A stretch of DNA of 64,000 bases from Curtobacterium sp. MMLR14_010 (lineage in GTDB: Bacteria > Actinomycetota > Actinomycetes > Actinomycetales > Microbacteriaceae): contig NZ_MJGV01000046.1 of the NCBI RefSeq assembly GCF_001865015.1, positions 1 to 64,000 on the forward strand, in the 5' to 3' direction. The notes below the pieces were generated by a model. It was not told the DNA's origin, did no database searches, and saw nothing but the letters and a program-made list of their open reading frames with translations. The translations under genes and the position numbers were made by a program. Positions 48,790 through 58,511 of the stretch are shown piece after piece (position 1 is the stretch's first letter; the number at the start of each line of letters is the position of its first letter).

Positions 48790-50202
48790 ATGGTGCGACG
48801 CCTGCCCTCCAGCCCGCCGGTCATCGCCGGCTTCAGCCCCGTCCACGTCCTCGGTTCCGGCGGCTTCGCGGACGTCTTCCTCTACGAACAGGACATGCCC
48901 AGACGGCAGGTCGCGGTCAAGGTCCTGCTCGACGAGGTCGTCGACGACCGCGTCCGGCAGATGTTCCAGGCCGAGGCGAACCTGATGGCGCGCCTCAGCA
49001 CGCACCCGTCGATCCTCACGGTCTTCCAGGCGAGCGTCGCGTCCGACGGGCGGCCCTACCTCGTGATGGAGCTCTGCTCGTCTTCGCTGAGCGAGCGCTA
49101 CCGCCGCGTCCCGGTGCCGGTGTCCGAGGTCCTCTCGATCGGCGTCCGGATCGGCTCCGCGCTCGAGACCGCCCACCGCGAGGGCGTGCTGCACCGGGAC
49201 GTCAAGCCCTCCAACATCCTGCTCACCGCGTACGGCAACCCGGTGCTGTCGGACTTCGGGATCGCGGCCACCATCGGGCAGGCCGACCCCGACGAGCCGA
49301 TCGGCATGTCGATCCCGTGGTCCGCTCCCGAGGTCCTCATCGACGAGTCCCGCGGCACGATCCAGTCCGAGGTCTACTCGTTGGCGGCCACCGTCTTCTC
49401 GCTCGTCGCCGGGCGCAGTCCCTTCGAGGTCCCCGGCGGCAAGAACGGCGCAGCGGACCTGATGGCTCGGATCGACAAGGGCGGTGTCAAGCCGACCGGT
49501 CGCACCGACGTGCCGCCGTCGCTCGAGCGCCTGCTCGCGACCGCGATGTCCCGGAAGACGCAGCTCCGCCCGGCCACGGTGATGGAGCTCGTCCGCGGCT
49601 TCCAGCAGGTGCAGGCGGAACTCGGGCTGCCGCAGACCCCCGCCGACGTCGCCGTCGAGTCCTGGGCCATCGCCACACCCATGCCCGACGGGGACCGGAC
49701 GATGGTCCGAGAGCTCCAGCCGCCGAGCCGGGTCAGCCGACGACGACGCACACGACGCCCGGTGCAGGGCGGCCTGGCCGCGACGGGCTCGCGCAGCGTC
49801 GGCACGGTGCACCGGACCGGCTCCACCACGCGGGCGCGACGGTCGTCCCGGCGCACGGTCGCCTGGGCCGCGTCGCTCGCGGGCGTCGTGGTGGTCGCGG
49901 TCGCGGTGGCCGCGATCGTGGTGGTGGGTCGGGTCGGGTCCGGCGCGATCCCCACGGTCTCCGACATCCGCGCCACGACGACGGGCCAGTCCGTCACGTT
50001 CCGCTGGGACGACCCGGGCCTCGACGCCGGTGACACGTACGTCATCTCCTCGAACGGGTCGTCGAGCCAGCAGTCCGGCACCTCGTTCGTCGTCGCCGGT
50101 GACCGTGGTGACCAGGAGTGCATCTCCGTCGCCGTGAACCGGGACGGCAAGACCGGGGCAGCCAGTGCCGAGCGGTGCGCCACCGTCGGGAGCGGCTCGT
50201 GA
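48790..50202 (+). CDS. Membrane Ser/Thr protein kinase with extracytoplasmic domain
   Basis: 470 residues. Kinase domain (~14-275): LGSGGFADVFLYE, AVKVLL lysine, HRDVKPSNILL, SDFGIAA, WSAPEVLIDE. A basic linker leads to one membrane helix (~355-378, VVVVAVAVAAIVVVG), and outside is a domain of about 85 residues with an FN3-like strand pattern (TTTGQSVTFRWDDPGL) and two cysteines (QECISV, ERCATV); it is not PASTA. ATG follows GGAAGGAGG. The stop overlaps the start of the giant surface protein (GTGA), so the sensor domain and that protein are co-translated. Confidence 0.93.
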   Translation: MVRRLPSSPPVIAGFSPVHVLGSGGFADVFLYEQDMPRRQVAVKVLLDEVVDDRVRQMFQAEANLMARLSTHPSILTVFQASVASDGRPYLVMELCSSSLSERYRRVPVPVSEVLSIGVRIGSALETAHREGVLHRDVKPSNILLTAYGNPVLSDFGIAATIGQADPDEPIGMSIPWSAPEVLIDESRGTIQSEVYSLAATVFSLVAGRSPFEVPGGKNGAADLMARIDKGGVKPTGRTDVPPSLERLLATAMSRKTQLRPATVMELVRGFQQVQAELGLPQTPADVAVESWAIATPMPDGDRTMVRELQPPSRVSRRRRTRRPVQGGLAATGSRSVGTVHRTGSTTRARRSSRRTVAWAASLAGVVVVAVAVAAIVVVGRVGSGAIPTVSDIRATTTGQSVTFRWDDPGLDAGDTYVISSNGSSSQQSGTSFVVAGDRGDQECISVAVNRDGKTGAASAERCATVGSGS

Positions 50203-53200
50203 TCCGTCGCCTCGTCGCCCGGCACCGGTCAGCTGCGGTGACCGCCGGCGTCTCGGTGCTCGTCGGTGCGCTCGTGGCCGGAGCCGCGGTCGTGTCGAGC
50301 GGGTACCACACGCAACGGGTCGACCTCGGCGACGGCACGGTCTGGGTGCCCTCCGCGGAGTACGGCGCCGTCGGCCGCGCGAACACCGCGGTCCTCGAGC
50401 TCAACACGGCGATCGAGGCCTCGACCGACTCGCTCTCGGTGCTGCAGCGCGGCTCCACCGTCTACAGCGTCGACGAGACCAAAGGCACGGTCGCGAAGGT
50501 CGACGTCGCCGACGCCACGGTCGGTGACGCCGTCACGCTGCCGTCCGGGTCGCCGCAGGTCTTCTTCGCCGGGGACACGGCGGTGATCGGCAACGAGGAC
50601 ACCGGCGAGCTCTGGTCCACCCCCGCAGCGGACCTGGCCGACTTCGACGCCTCGACCAAGGCCGACCTGACCCTCGGCGCCGACGCCGTGTTCGACGCCG
50701 CCGACGACCACGTCGCCGTCTACTCGCCGCGCACCGGCACCGCGTCCCTCGTGCAGGTCGGCACCACGCTGTCGGTGTCCGAGCGGTGGGACGTCCGCAT
50801 GGACCGCAAGGACGACTTCCAGGTCGCGGCCGTCGGCACCCACGTCGCCGTGCTCGACCGCACCTCGGGTCGTCTCTCGATCGACGGAGACACCGTGGAC
50901 GTCGGTGCTCGGGTCGGCGGGTCGCCGGCACTGCAGACGTCCTCGGCCGACGGTGACGCGGTCGTCGTCGCCGGCGCTGCCGGACTCGTCCGCGTGACCC
51001 CCTCCGGCACGGCGACGCCCACCGCGCTGGCGGTCTCCGGTCGTGCCGCACGACCGTTCGTCGACGGCACTTGCACGTTCGGGGCGTGGAGCGGTGGCCA
51101 GGCAGTCGACACCTGCACCGGTCGTGCACTCCAGCGGCTGGACCGGATGCCGGGCGGCGCGGCGCTGCAGATCATGCACAACGGGGGCACCGTCGTCGCC
51201 AACGACCCGTCGACCGGACGCTCCTGGGCGATCGACCGCAGCGGCCAGCTCATCGACAACTGGGCCGACCTCATCACCCGCGACGACGACCAGCAGCAGG
51301 AGCAGGTCTCCGACGACGACCCGGAGGTCGAGAAGGACCAGAAGCCGCCGGTGGCGGTCGACGACGACCTGGGTGCCCGTCCGGGACGCACCACGAGCCT
51401 CCCGGTCCTGCTCAACGACCACGACCCGAACGGCGACCCGATCGTCGTCAGCGAGGTCAGTGACGTCAGCGGGTCCGGTGCGCGCGTCACCATCGTCGAC
51501 GACGGCCAGCGGCTCCAGGTCGCGCTGTCCTCGCGCGCGTCGGGCACCGTGACGTTCCGGTACACGATCACCGACGGCAACGGCGGTTCGGACACGGCCA
51601 CGGTCCGGGTGACGGTGCGGTCGCCGTCGCAGAACTCACCGCCGCGCCAGGTCCGGGACACCTCCGCCGACGTCGTGCAGAACGGGCACGTCTCGACCGA
51701 CGTGCTCGGTGACTGGGTGGACCCGGACGGCGATCCGGTCTACCTGCGGCGTGCGACGGCGTCCGACCGTGACCGCGTGTCGACGACCCCGGACGGTCTC
51801 CTCGACTTCCGCAACGCCAGCGGCCGCACCGGTGACCGCAGCGTGCAGCTCGTCGTCAGCGACGGCACCGCCGACGGCCGCGGGTCGCTGACCGTCCACG
51901 TCGCCAAGCAGGGGAGCGTCCCGTTGCGGGCCGACGCGTTCCCCGTGCAGGGGTACGCGGGAAAGCCGTTCTCCGTCTCGCCGCTCGAGCACGTCCGCGG
52001 CGGCAACGGCACCGTGACCCTGACGAGTGTCTCCTCGACGAGCGGTGTGACGATCACGCCCAGCTACGACGCCGGCACCTTCCGCGTGCAGAGCAGTGCG
52101 GTCGGCGACCACCAGGTCGAGTACACCGTGACCGACGGCACCAAGACCGCGAGCGGGGTCGTGCGCATCACCGTGCTCGCGCCGCCGGACGCCTCGACCG
52201 CGCCGATCACCACGCCGAAGACCGTCTTCGTGAACACGCTGTCCACGAAGGACACCGACGTCACCGCGACCGACATCGACCCGGCGGGGGGCGTGCTGCT
52301 CGTGACCGCCCTCGACGGGCCGACGCGGGCGTCCGGTGTCCAGGCGAGCGTCCTCGACCAGCACACGGTGCGCGTCACGCTGACGGCCCCGCTCGACGGA
52401 CCGGTGACCTTCGGCTACACCGAGACGAACGGCCTGGCGTCCTCGACCGGGTCGATCACGGTGGTGGAGATCCCGAAGCCCGACCGGATCCAGCCGCCGG
52501 TCGCGCAGCCCGACACCGCCACGGTCCGCGTCGGTGACGTCACGGACATCGACGTGCTGGCCAACGACACCCAGCCGGAGGGTGAGCCGCTCACGCTGCA
52601 GCCCGACCTCGTGCAGAACGTGCCGGGTGACGGCGGGCTGCTCTTCGCCTCCGGTGACCACCTGCGCTACCTGGCTCCGGAGACGCCGGGCAACTACACG
52701 GCGGTCTACCGGGTCGCCGGCCCGGACGGGCAGTCCGCGGACGCGGCCGTGTCGATCTCCGTCCGCGAGCAGGACAGCGCGACGAACAACCCGCCGGTGC
52801 CGCAGACGGTGACCGCCCGCGTGGTGGCCGGGCAGTCCGTCCGCGTGTCCGTGCCGTTGAACGGCATCGACCCGGACGGCGACTCGGTGCAGCTCGTCGG
52901 CGTGGCCTCGAACCCGGACAAGGGATCGGTCAGCGACGTCAGTTCCGACTCGCTCACCTACGACGCCGGCGACTACTCCGCCGGCACCGACGAGTTCACC
53001 TACACGGTGGTCGACGCCCTCGGGGCCCGTGCGACCGGGACAGTCCGCGTCGGCATCGCAGCGCGGGCCGAGCAGGCCTCGAACCCGATCGCCGAGGCCG
53101 ACCACGTGACGATCCGGCCAGGCGGCTCGGTGACCGTCCGTGTCCTGCAGAACGACTCCGACCCCGAGGGCGGTCGACTCTCGGTCCGCAAGGCCGAGCC

Positions 53201-56075
53201 GACGGCCTCTGGCGTCACGGCGAAGGTGCTGCGCGGGCAGGAGATCCGCGTCCGCCCGCCGTCGTCCGCCACCCGAGGCGACTTCGCCGTGCTCTACACG
53301 GCGGCGAACCAGAGCGGCGGGTCGAGCACGGCGTTCCTCACGGTGACCGTCGACCGGGACGCCCGCCCACTCCGTCCCGAGGTCGACGACACCACCCTGG
53401 ACCTGCAGGACATCCTCCGGCGGAAGACCGTCACCGTCGACGTGCTCCGGAACGTCTTCTTCGCGGAGGGCAGCACGTCCGACCTGCGCGTCGGCGTGGT
53501 CGACGGCTACGGTGCCGCGGCTCGGCCGACCGACGACGGGCGCATCGTGGTGACGCTCGCCGACGCTTCCCAGGTGATCCCGTTCTCGGTCGCCCGGGCG
53601 GACCACCCGGACATCGTGTCCTACGGGTTCATCCACGTGCCCGGGTTCGACGACGCCCTCCCGCAGGTGAACCGCAGCGCCGGCACCGTGACCGTGACGA
53701 GCGAGTCGACCGTCAGGATCCCGCTGTCGAAGTACGTCGTCACGGCGAACGGGGAGACCGCGCGGGTCACCGACCCTGGCACGGTCAAGGCGACGCACGC
53801 CGACGGCGGCAGGCTGACGGTCGACGCCTCGACGCTGCAGTTCCGGTCCGCGAAGCTCTACTACGGCAACGCGTCGATCTCGTTCGAGGTCACCGACGGC
53901 TCGAGCGCCAACGGCGGCAAGGGCCGCGTGGCGACGCTCGTGCTCCCGGTGAAGGTGACACCGCGCTCGAACCAGCCGCCGGTCTTCACCGGGTCGACGA
54001 TCGACATGCAGCCCGGGGAGTCGCGCACGATCGACCTGTCGAAGCTGACCGACTACCCGTACCCGCAGGACCTCCCCGAGCTGAAGTACTCCGTCGTGAG
54101 CCGTCCGGCTGCCGGCACGACCGCGACGGTCTCGGGCCAGCAGCTCACCGTCCGGGTGGCCGACACCGCGAAGAAGGACACCACCGCGACCATCGGCGTC
54201 GGTGTCACCGACGCGGCGAACGCCGGACGATCCGGGCTCGTGACCGTCGACGTCGTCGGGTCGACCCGACCGCGCGTGCAGCCCGGCGCCGACACCGCCA
54301 TCGCCAAGCGCGGACAGTCGACGACGATCGACGTGCTGGCGAACGACCAGCCGACCAACCCGTTCCCCGACGAGCGGCTCCGGGTCGTGGCGATCCGCGG
54401 GCTGTCCGGCGGGGTGCCGTCCGGCGTGACGATCACGCCGAGTGCCGACAACTCGCGGCTGCAGGTCAGCGTCGCTGCCTCGGCCAAGCCCGTCAACACG
54501 AACCTGCAGTACCAGGTGGCGGACGCGACCAACGACCCGGACCGGTACGTCTGGGGTGACGTGACGATCGCGGTGCAGGACGTCCCCGACGCCCCCGGCG
54601 CTCCGGTGCGGACGGGCGGTTTCGACGGCGGACAGGCGACGCTGACGTGGTCGACACCGCAGGCGAACAACTCCCCGATCACCGGCTACCGCGTCACGGG
54701 GACGAACGGCGTCGCGAAGGACTGCGGCACCGCGACGGTCTGCACGGTCACGGGCCTGGACCCGGCAGCGTCGTACCGGTTCTCGGTGAGCGCGGTGAAC
54801 GCCGTGGGGCAGTCGGCACAGTCGGCGCAGTCGGCCCAGATGAGCGCGGACTTCGTGCCGGCAGCACCGTCGGGCATCACCGTCACGGCGGACAGGACCA
54901 CCCCGAACCGCCTGGACGTCCGATGGAACGCCGTGCCGCGCCCGAACCGGGGCACACCGGTCGGGAACTACGTCGTCAAGATCGACGGGCCGAGCGCCTC
55001 GACGAGCAAGAACGTCGGCGCGACCACGTCGACGTCGTTCGACGGCCTGCAGAGCGGCGGGAGCTACACGGTCACCGTGTCGGCGCGGAACCAGGCGGAC
55101 CGCGACGGGACCGTCGTCAAGTGGAACACCAGCAGCGGCAGCGGCACCGCGATCGGGAAGCCGGCGACCCCGACGATCACCGCGACCCCAGAGCGCCGTG
55201 ACGGCCAGACGACGGTGTCCATCGCCGCCACCGAGACCGACTGGGCGGGTGGCAGCAGCTCGATCCGGATCGTCCGCTACCCGCCGGGGCGCGACATCCC
55301 GGGCGGCTGCTCGACGACCGGGTCGGACAAGTCCTGGTCGAGTGCGAGCGCCAGCGACTCCCTGGGCTCGAACGGCGACTTCCAGTACGTCGCCCTCGCT
55401 GACAACGGCCTGTTCTGTGTCCCGAGCGCGCCGACGACGGTGGAGGGGTACCAGGCCCCGGGGCAGCCGACGGCGCTGATCTCGGTCCGCCAGCAGGACC
55501 CGGACGCCGGGACCTTCGGCATCCGCATCACCGGCGCCACGGCGGTCCCGAGCGCGAACGGCACGGTCGACCACTACGCCTACTCGACGGACGGACAGAA
55601 CTACACGACCATGTCCGACCGCTCGGACTGGGTCGCCGATCCGCGGTGGGGCGTGGTGACACGGGTCTCTGTCGTCGCCTGCGCGGACAGCACCAACAAC
55701 TTCTGCGGTCCGCCGCTGGTGCAGGACGGCCTCCGACCGGTCCTGACCCGCGCGGCCATCCCTGACACCTACGACGCCGGCAGCCAGGTGACGGTCTCCG
55801 CGCCACCGCCGAACGCCGGAGCGGGCCCGCAGCAGTACCGCGTCACGACCTGCCCCGTGCTGAACGTCGGCCTCAACTGCACGACCGGCGTGTACACGCC
55901 GGACGCGCTCCCGACCGTGCCGGACCAGGGGTCCGTCACCGTCGCTGCGATCGTCGACGGCCACGAGGACGGCAACCCCCCGACCGCCACGGTCAACCCG
56001 GCGCCGGCCCCGCAACCCGACCCGCCGACCGATCCCGAGCCCGCCCCGTCCCAGCCCGAGGACCCGGCAGGATAG
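50199..56075 (+). CDS. Giant surface protein with Ig-like (cadherin-type) and fibronectin III repeats
   Basis: 1958 residues. One membrane helix at the N-terminus (~14-35) without a lipobox; residues ~45-370 look like a beta-propeller (repeated strands such as GSTVYSVDETKGTVAKVDV); then at least seven tandem Ig/cadherin-like domains, each with an xVLxNDxDPxG-type turn (LLNDHDPNGD, VLANDTQPEGE, NGIDPDGDSV, VLQNDSDPEGG); then FN3 domains from ~1465 (TLTWSTPQANNSPITGYRVTG, DVRWNAVPRPN); and a Pro-rich end. DPxGD turns suggest calcium binding. GTG start overlaps the kinase stop. Likely an anchored extracellular rod; partner unknown. Confidence 0.9.
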   Translation: MIRRLVARHRSAAVTAGVSVLVGALVAGAAVVSSGYHTQRVDLGDGTVWVPSAEYGAVGRANTAVLELNTAIEASTDSLSVLQRGSTVYSVDETKGTVAKVDVADATVGDAVTLPSGSPQVFFAGDTAVIGNEDTGELWSTPAADLADFDASTKADLTLGADAVFDAADDHVAVYSPRTGTASLVQVGTTLSVSERWDVRMDRKDDFQVAAVGTHVAVLDRTSGRLSIDGDTVDVGARVGGSPALQTSSADGDAVVVAGAAGLVRVTPSGTATPTALAVSGRAARPFVDGTCTFGAWSGGQAVDTCTGRALQRLDRMPGGAALQIMHNGGTVVANDPSTGRSWAIDRSGQLIDNWADLITRDDDQQQEQVSDDDPEVEKDQKPPVAVDDDLGARPGRTTSLPVLLNDHDPNGDPIVVSEVSDVSGSGARVTIVDDGQRLQVALSSRASGTVTFRYTITDGNGGSDTATVRVTVRSPSQNSPPRQVRDTSADVVQNGHVSTDVLGDWVDPDGDPVYLRRATASDRDRVSTTPDGLLDFRNASGRTGDRSVQLVVSDGTADGRGSLTVHVAKQGSVPLRADAFPVQGYAGKPFSVSPLEHVRGGNGTVTLTSVSSTSGVTITPSYDAGTFRVQSSAVGDHQVEYTVTDGTKTASGVVRITVLAPPDASTAPITTPKTVFVNTLSTKDTDVTATDIDPAGGVLLVTALDGPTRASGVQASVLDQHTVRVTLTAPLDGPVTFGYTETNGLASSTGSITVVEIPKPDRIQPPVAQPDTATVRVGDVTDIDVLANDTQPEGEPLTLQPDLVQNVPGDGGLLFASGDHLRYLAPETPGNYTAVYRVAGPDGQSADAAVSISVREQDSATNNPPVPQTVTARVVAGQSVRVSVPLNGIDPDGDSVQLVGVASNPDKGSVSDVSSDSLTYDAGDYSAGTDEFTYTVVDALGARATGTVRVGIAARAEQASNPIAEADHVTIRPGGSVTVRVLQNDSDPEGGRLSVRKAEPTASGVTAKVLRGQEIRVRPPSSATRGDFAVLYTAANQSGGSSTAFLTVTVDRDARPLRPEVDDTTLDLQDILRRKTVTVDVLRNVFFAEGSTSDLRVGVVDGYGAAARPTDDGRIVVTLADASQVIPFSVARADHPDIVSYGFIHVPGFDDALPQVNRSAGTVTVTSESTVRIPLSKYVVTANGETARVTDPGTVKATHADGGRLTVDASTLQFRSAKLYYGNASISFEVTDGSSANGGKGRVATLVLPVKVTPRSNQPPVFTGSTIDMQPGESRTIDLSKLTDYPYPQDLPELKYSVVSRPAAGTTATVSGQQLTVRVADTAKKDTTATIGVGVTDAANAGRSGLVTVDVVGSTRPRVQPGADTAIAKRGQSTTIDVLANDQPTNPFPDERLRVVAIRGLSGGVPSGVTITPSADNSRLQVSVAASAKPVNTNLQYQVADATNDPDRYVWGDVTIAVQDVPDAPGAPVRTGGFDGGQATLTWSTPQANNSPITGYRVTGTNGVAKDCGTATVCTVTGLDPAASYRFSVSAVNAVGQSAQSAQSAQMSADFVPAAPSGITVTADRTTPNRLDVRWNAVPRPNRGTPVGNYVVKIDGPSASTSKNVGATTSTSFDGLQSGGSYTVTVSARNQADRDGTVVKWNTSSGSGTAIGKPATPTITATPERRDGQTTVSIAATETDWAGGSSSIRIVRYPPGRDIPGGCSTTGSDKSWSSASASDSLGSNGDFQYVALADNGLFCVPSAPTTVEGYQAPGQPTALISVRQQDPDAGTFGIRITGATAVPSANGTVDHYAYSTDGQNYTTMSDRSDWVADPRWGVVTRVSVVACADSTNNFCGPPLVQDGLRPVLTRAAIPDTYDAGSQVTVSAPPPNAGAGPQQYRVTTCPVLNVGLNCTTGVYTPDALPTVPDQGSVTVAAIVDGHEDGNPPTATVNPAPAPQPDPPTDPEPAPSQPEDPAG

Positions 56076-56130
56076 TGGCGGACCAGCCACCCTCCCGCTT
56101 CCGACCACGACACACGAGGACCCACATCGC

Positions 56131-57102
56131 ATGACCATGACCCCGGAGCAGGCCACCTGGTTCGCCGACGTCGCCGGCCGCATCGTGACCAACGTCGAGC
56201 AGGTGCTCCTCGGGAAGACGTTCGTGATCCGCCTGGCGGTCACGGCGATGCTCAGCGAGGGCCACCTCCTCCTCGAGGACGTCCCCGGCACCGGCAAGAC
56301 GAGCATGGCCAGGGCGCTGGCGCAGAGCGTGCAGGGGTCGACGAACCGCATCCAGTTCACGCCGGACCTGCTGCCGGGCGACATCACCGGCATCAGCGTC
56401 TACGACCAGCGTCGGCAGGAGTTCGAGTTCCACCGGGGCCCGGTGTTCTCCAACATCGTCCTCGCCGACGAGATCAACCGTGCGAGCCCGAAGACGCAGT
56501 CCGCCCTGCTCGAGGCGATGGAGGAGTCCGCGATCACCGTCGACGGCGTCACCCACCGGCTGGCAGCGCCGTTCATGGTCATCGCCACCCAGAACCCCAT
56601 CGAGCAGGCCGGCACGTACCGCCTGCCCGAGGCGCAGCTCGACCGCTTCCTGATGAAGACCTCGATCGGGTACCCGGACCACGCCGCGACGGTGAAGATC
56701 CTCGAGACCTCCTCGGCCCCCGCGTCGTCGGTCCCGATCGCGAGCGTCGTGCCGGCGGCCACGATCACCGAGATGGCGGCCGTCGCGCGGACCGTGCACG
56801 TCGACCCCACGATCGCCGACTACGTCGCCCGCCTGGTCGACGCCACCCGGTCGGCCAGCGAGGTCCGGCTCGGCGTCAGCGTCCGCGGTGCGATGGGCCT
56901 GATGCGCGCCTCGCGGGTGTTCGCTGCCGTGAGCGGGCGGCACTACGTCACCCCCGACGACGTGAAGGCCCTGGCCGAACCCGTCCTGGCCCACCGGCTG
57001 GTCCTCGACGCCGAGGCCGAGTTCGACGGCGTGAGCCCGTCGAGCGTCATCTCGCAGCTCCTGGTCGAGACCGCACCACCCGCCGACCGAGCCGCCGCGT
57101 GA
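56131..57102 (+). CDS. MoxR-family AAA+ ATPase
   Basis: 323 residues. Walker A LEDVPGTGKTSMARAL near residue 50, the MoxR signature FTPDLLPGDITG, Walker B IVLADEINRASPKTQSALLEAMEE, sensor 1 FMVIATQNPIEQAGTYRLPEAQLDRF and a C-terminal lid. MoxR proteins act as chaperone-like remodelers for partner DUF58/vWA proteins, encoded directly downstream. An alternative ATG is two codons inside. The stop overlaps the DUF58 start. Confidence 0.95.
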   Translation: MTMTPEQATWFADVAGRIVTNVEQVLLGKTFVIRLAVTAMLSEGHLLLEDVPGTGKTSMARALAQSVQGSTNRIQFTPDLLPGDITGISVYDQRRQEFEFHRGPVFSNIVLADEINRASPKTQSALLEAMEESAITVDGVTHRLAAPFMVIATQNPIEQAGTYRLPEAQLDRFLMKTSIGYPDHAATVKILETSSAPASSVPIASVVPAATITEMAAVARTVHVDPTIADYVARLVDATRSASEVRLGVSVRGAMGLMRASRVFAAVSGRHYVTPDDVKALAEPVLAHRLVLDAEAEFDGVSPSSVISQLLVETAPPADRAAA

Positions 57103-58511
57103 CCGATCGCCGGCCAGTCTCCACGCGCTCGCGCCGTCCCTCGTCGACGCGGTCGCGTCGCTCGAGCACGGTCCACGAACGCACGGGGACGGTGGCCGGC
57201 GTCACCAACGTCCGCACCCGCCTGGTCGGCGACCGTGACGGGGTCGCCGCCGAGGCCGTGGTCGGGTTCGTCCGCCTGTGGCGCACGGCCAGGAGGCACC
57301 TCGCGCGTTCCTGGGACGAGGTCTCGTCCGTCGTCACCGGCCTGGGCTGGACGGTGGCGGTCCTCACGCTCGTCGCGTTCGTCGTCGGGTACCGCTTCGG
57401 TCTGCGTGAGGTCGTGGTCGTCGGCTTCGCCGGCGCCCTGCTCGTCGCGGTGGCGGCGATCGCACTGATCGGACGCTCACGCCTGCTCATCCGCATGAGC
57501 CGCCCGGTCCGCCGGGTCGCGGTGGGAGACGACGCCGCGGTCACCGTGACGGCGGAGAACCCCACGCGGTTCCCCTCGGTTCCCACCACGGTGGAGGTCC
57601 CCGTCGGCTCCGGGCTCGTCGACGTCGCGATCCCCTCGATCGCCCCGCACTCCACCTTCGAGCGCGCGGTCCCCGTCCCGACGCTCCGCCGCGGGGTGCT
57701 CGACGTCGGCCCGGTGACCGGCGTCCGCGCCGACCCCGTGGGGCTGGTCCGCCGGGAGCTCGTGTGGACCGATCGCGAGCAGGTCATCGTGCACCCGCGC
57801 ACCGTCGCGATCCCGTCGACGAGCACCGGACTGGTCCGTGACCTCGAGGGGCAGGCCACGACCGACCTCTCCCCGGCGGACATCTCGTTCCACGCGATCC
57901 GCGAGTACATGCCCGGTGACGACCCCAGGACCGTGCACTGGAAGTCCACGGCGAAGACCGGCGCGCTCATGGTGCGCCAGTTCGAGGACACCCGACGGTC
58001 CCACCTCGTGGTCGCGCTCGGGCTGTCGCGCGCCGAGTTCGCGGACGAGGACGAGTTCGAGCTGGCCGTCAGCGCGGCGGCGTCCCTGGGCAGCCGGGCC
58101 GTCCGCGACGGCCGCGAGGTCACGGTCGTCGTCTCCGAACGCACCCCGGAGTTCGCCAAGCGCGCGGTGTACGCCGTGCACCGGCTGCCCACCGTCACCC
58201 CGACCCGGCTCCTCGACGCCTTCGCCTCGGTCGCCCTCGCCGACGCCACCCTGCCGGTGGCCGAGGTCGCGCGCATCGTCGGCACCGACACGGCCGGCAT
58301 CTCCGTCGCGTTCCTCGTCGTCGGGTCCACGATCGGGCTGCCCGCGCTCCGCCTCGCCGCCACCCGGTTCCCGGTCGGCGTCGAGGTCGTCGCGGTCATC
58401 TGCGAGCCGGAGGCCATGCCGCGCTTCGTCCGAGTGCCCGGGCTCACGGTCATGACGATCGGCTACCTCGACGACCTCCGGCACGCCCTCCACCGGTCGG
58501 CCGCGGCATGA
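57099..58511 (+). CDS. DUF58 domain membrane protein (MoxR partner)
   Basis: 470 residues. Basic N-terminus, two membrane helices (~80-125, WTVAVLTLVAFVVGYRFGL and VVVVGFAGALLVAVAAIALIG), an extracellular-type strand domain, then the DUF58 signature ISFHAIREYMPGDDPRTVHWKSTAKTGALMVRQFED near residue 260-300 and a vWA-like end. GTG start in a GTGA overlap with moxR; ATGA overlap with the next gene. Confidence 0.93.
   Translation: MTDRRPVSTRSRRPSSTRSRRSSTVHERTGTVAGVTNVRTRLVGDRDGVAAEAVVGFVRLWRTARRHLARSWDEVSSVVTGLGWTVAVLTLVAFVVGYRFGLREVVVVGFAGALLVAVAAIALIGRSRLLIRMSRPVRRVAVGDDAAVTVTAENPTRFPSVPTTVEVPVGSGLVDVAIPSIAPHSTFERAVPVPTLRRGVLDVGPVTGVRADPVGLVRRELVWTDREQVIVHPRTVAIPSTSTGLVRDLEGQATTDLSPADISFHAIREYMPGDDPRTVHWKSTAKTGALMVRQFEDTRRSHLVVALGLSRAEFADEDEFELAVSAAASLGSRAVRDGREVTVVVSERTPEFAKRAVYAVHRLPTVTPTRLLDAFASVALADATLPVAEVARIVGTDTAGISVAFLVVGSTIGLPALRLAATRFPVGVEVVAVICEPEAMPRFVRVPGLTVMTIGYLDDLRHALHRSAAA

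Noticed and set aside
51636-56393. 1585-residue open frame antisense to the giant surface protein
   Set aside because: Its sequence is Arg/Gly/Val/Asp-rich without domains, as expected for the complement of a high-GC gene; the plus strand has clear Ig-like and FN3 motifs and a coupled start.
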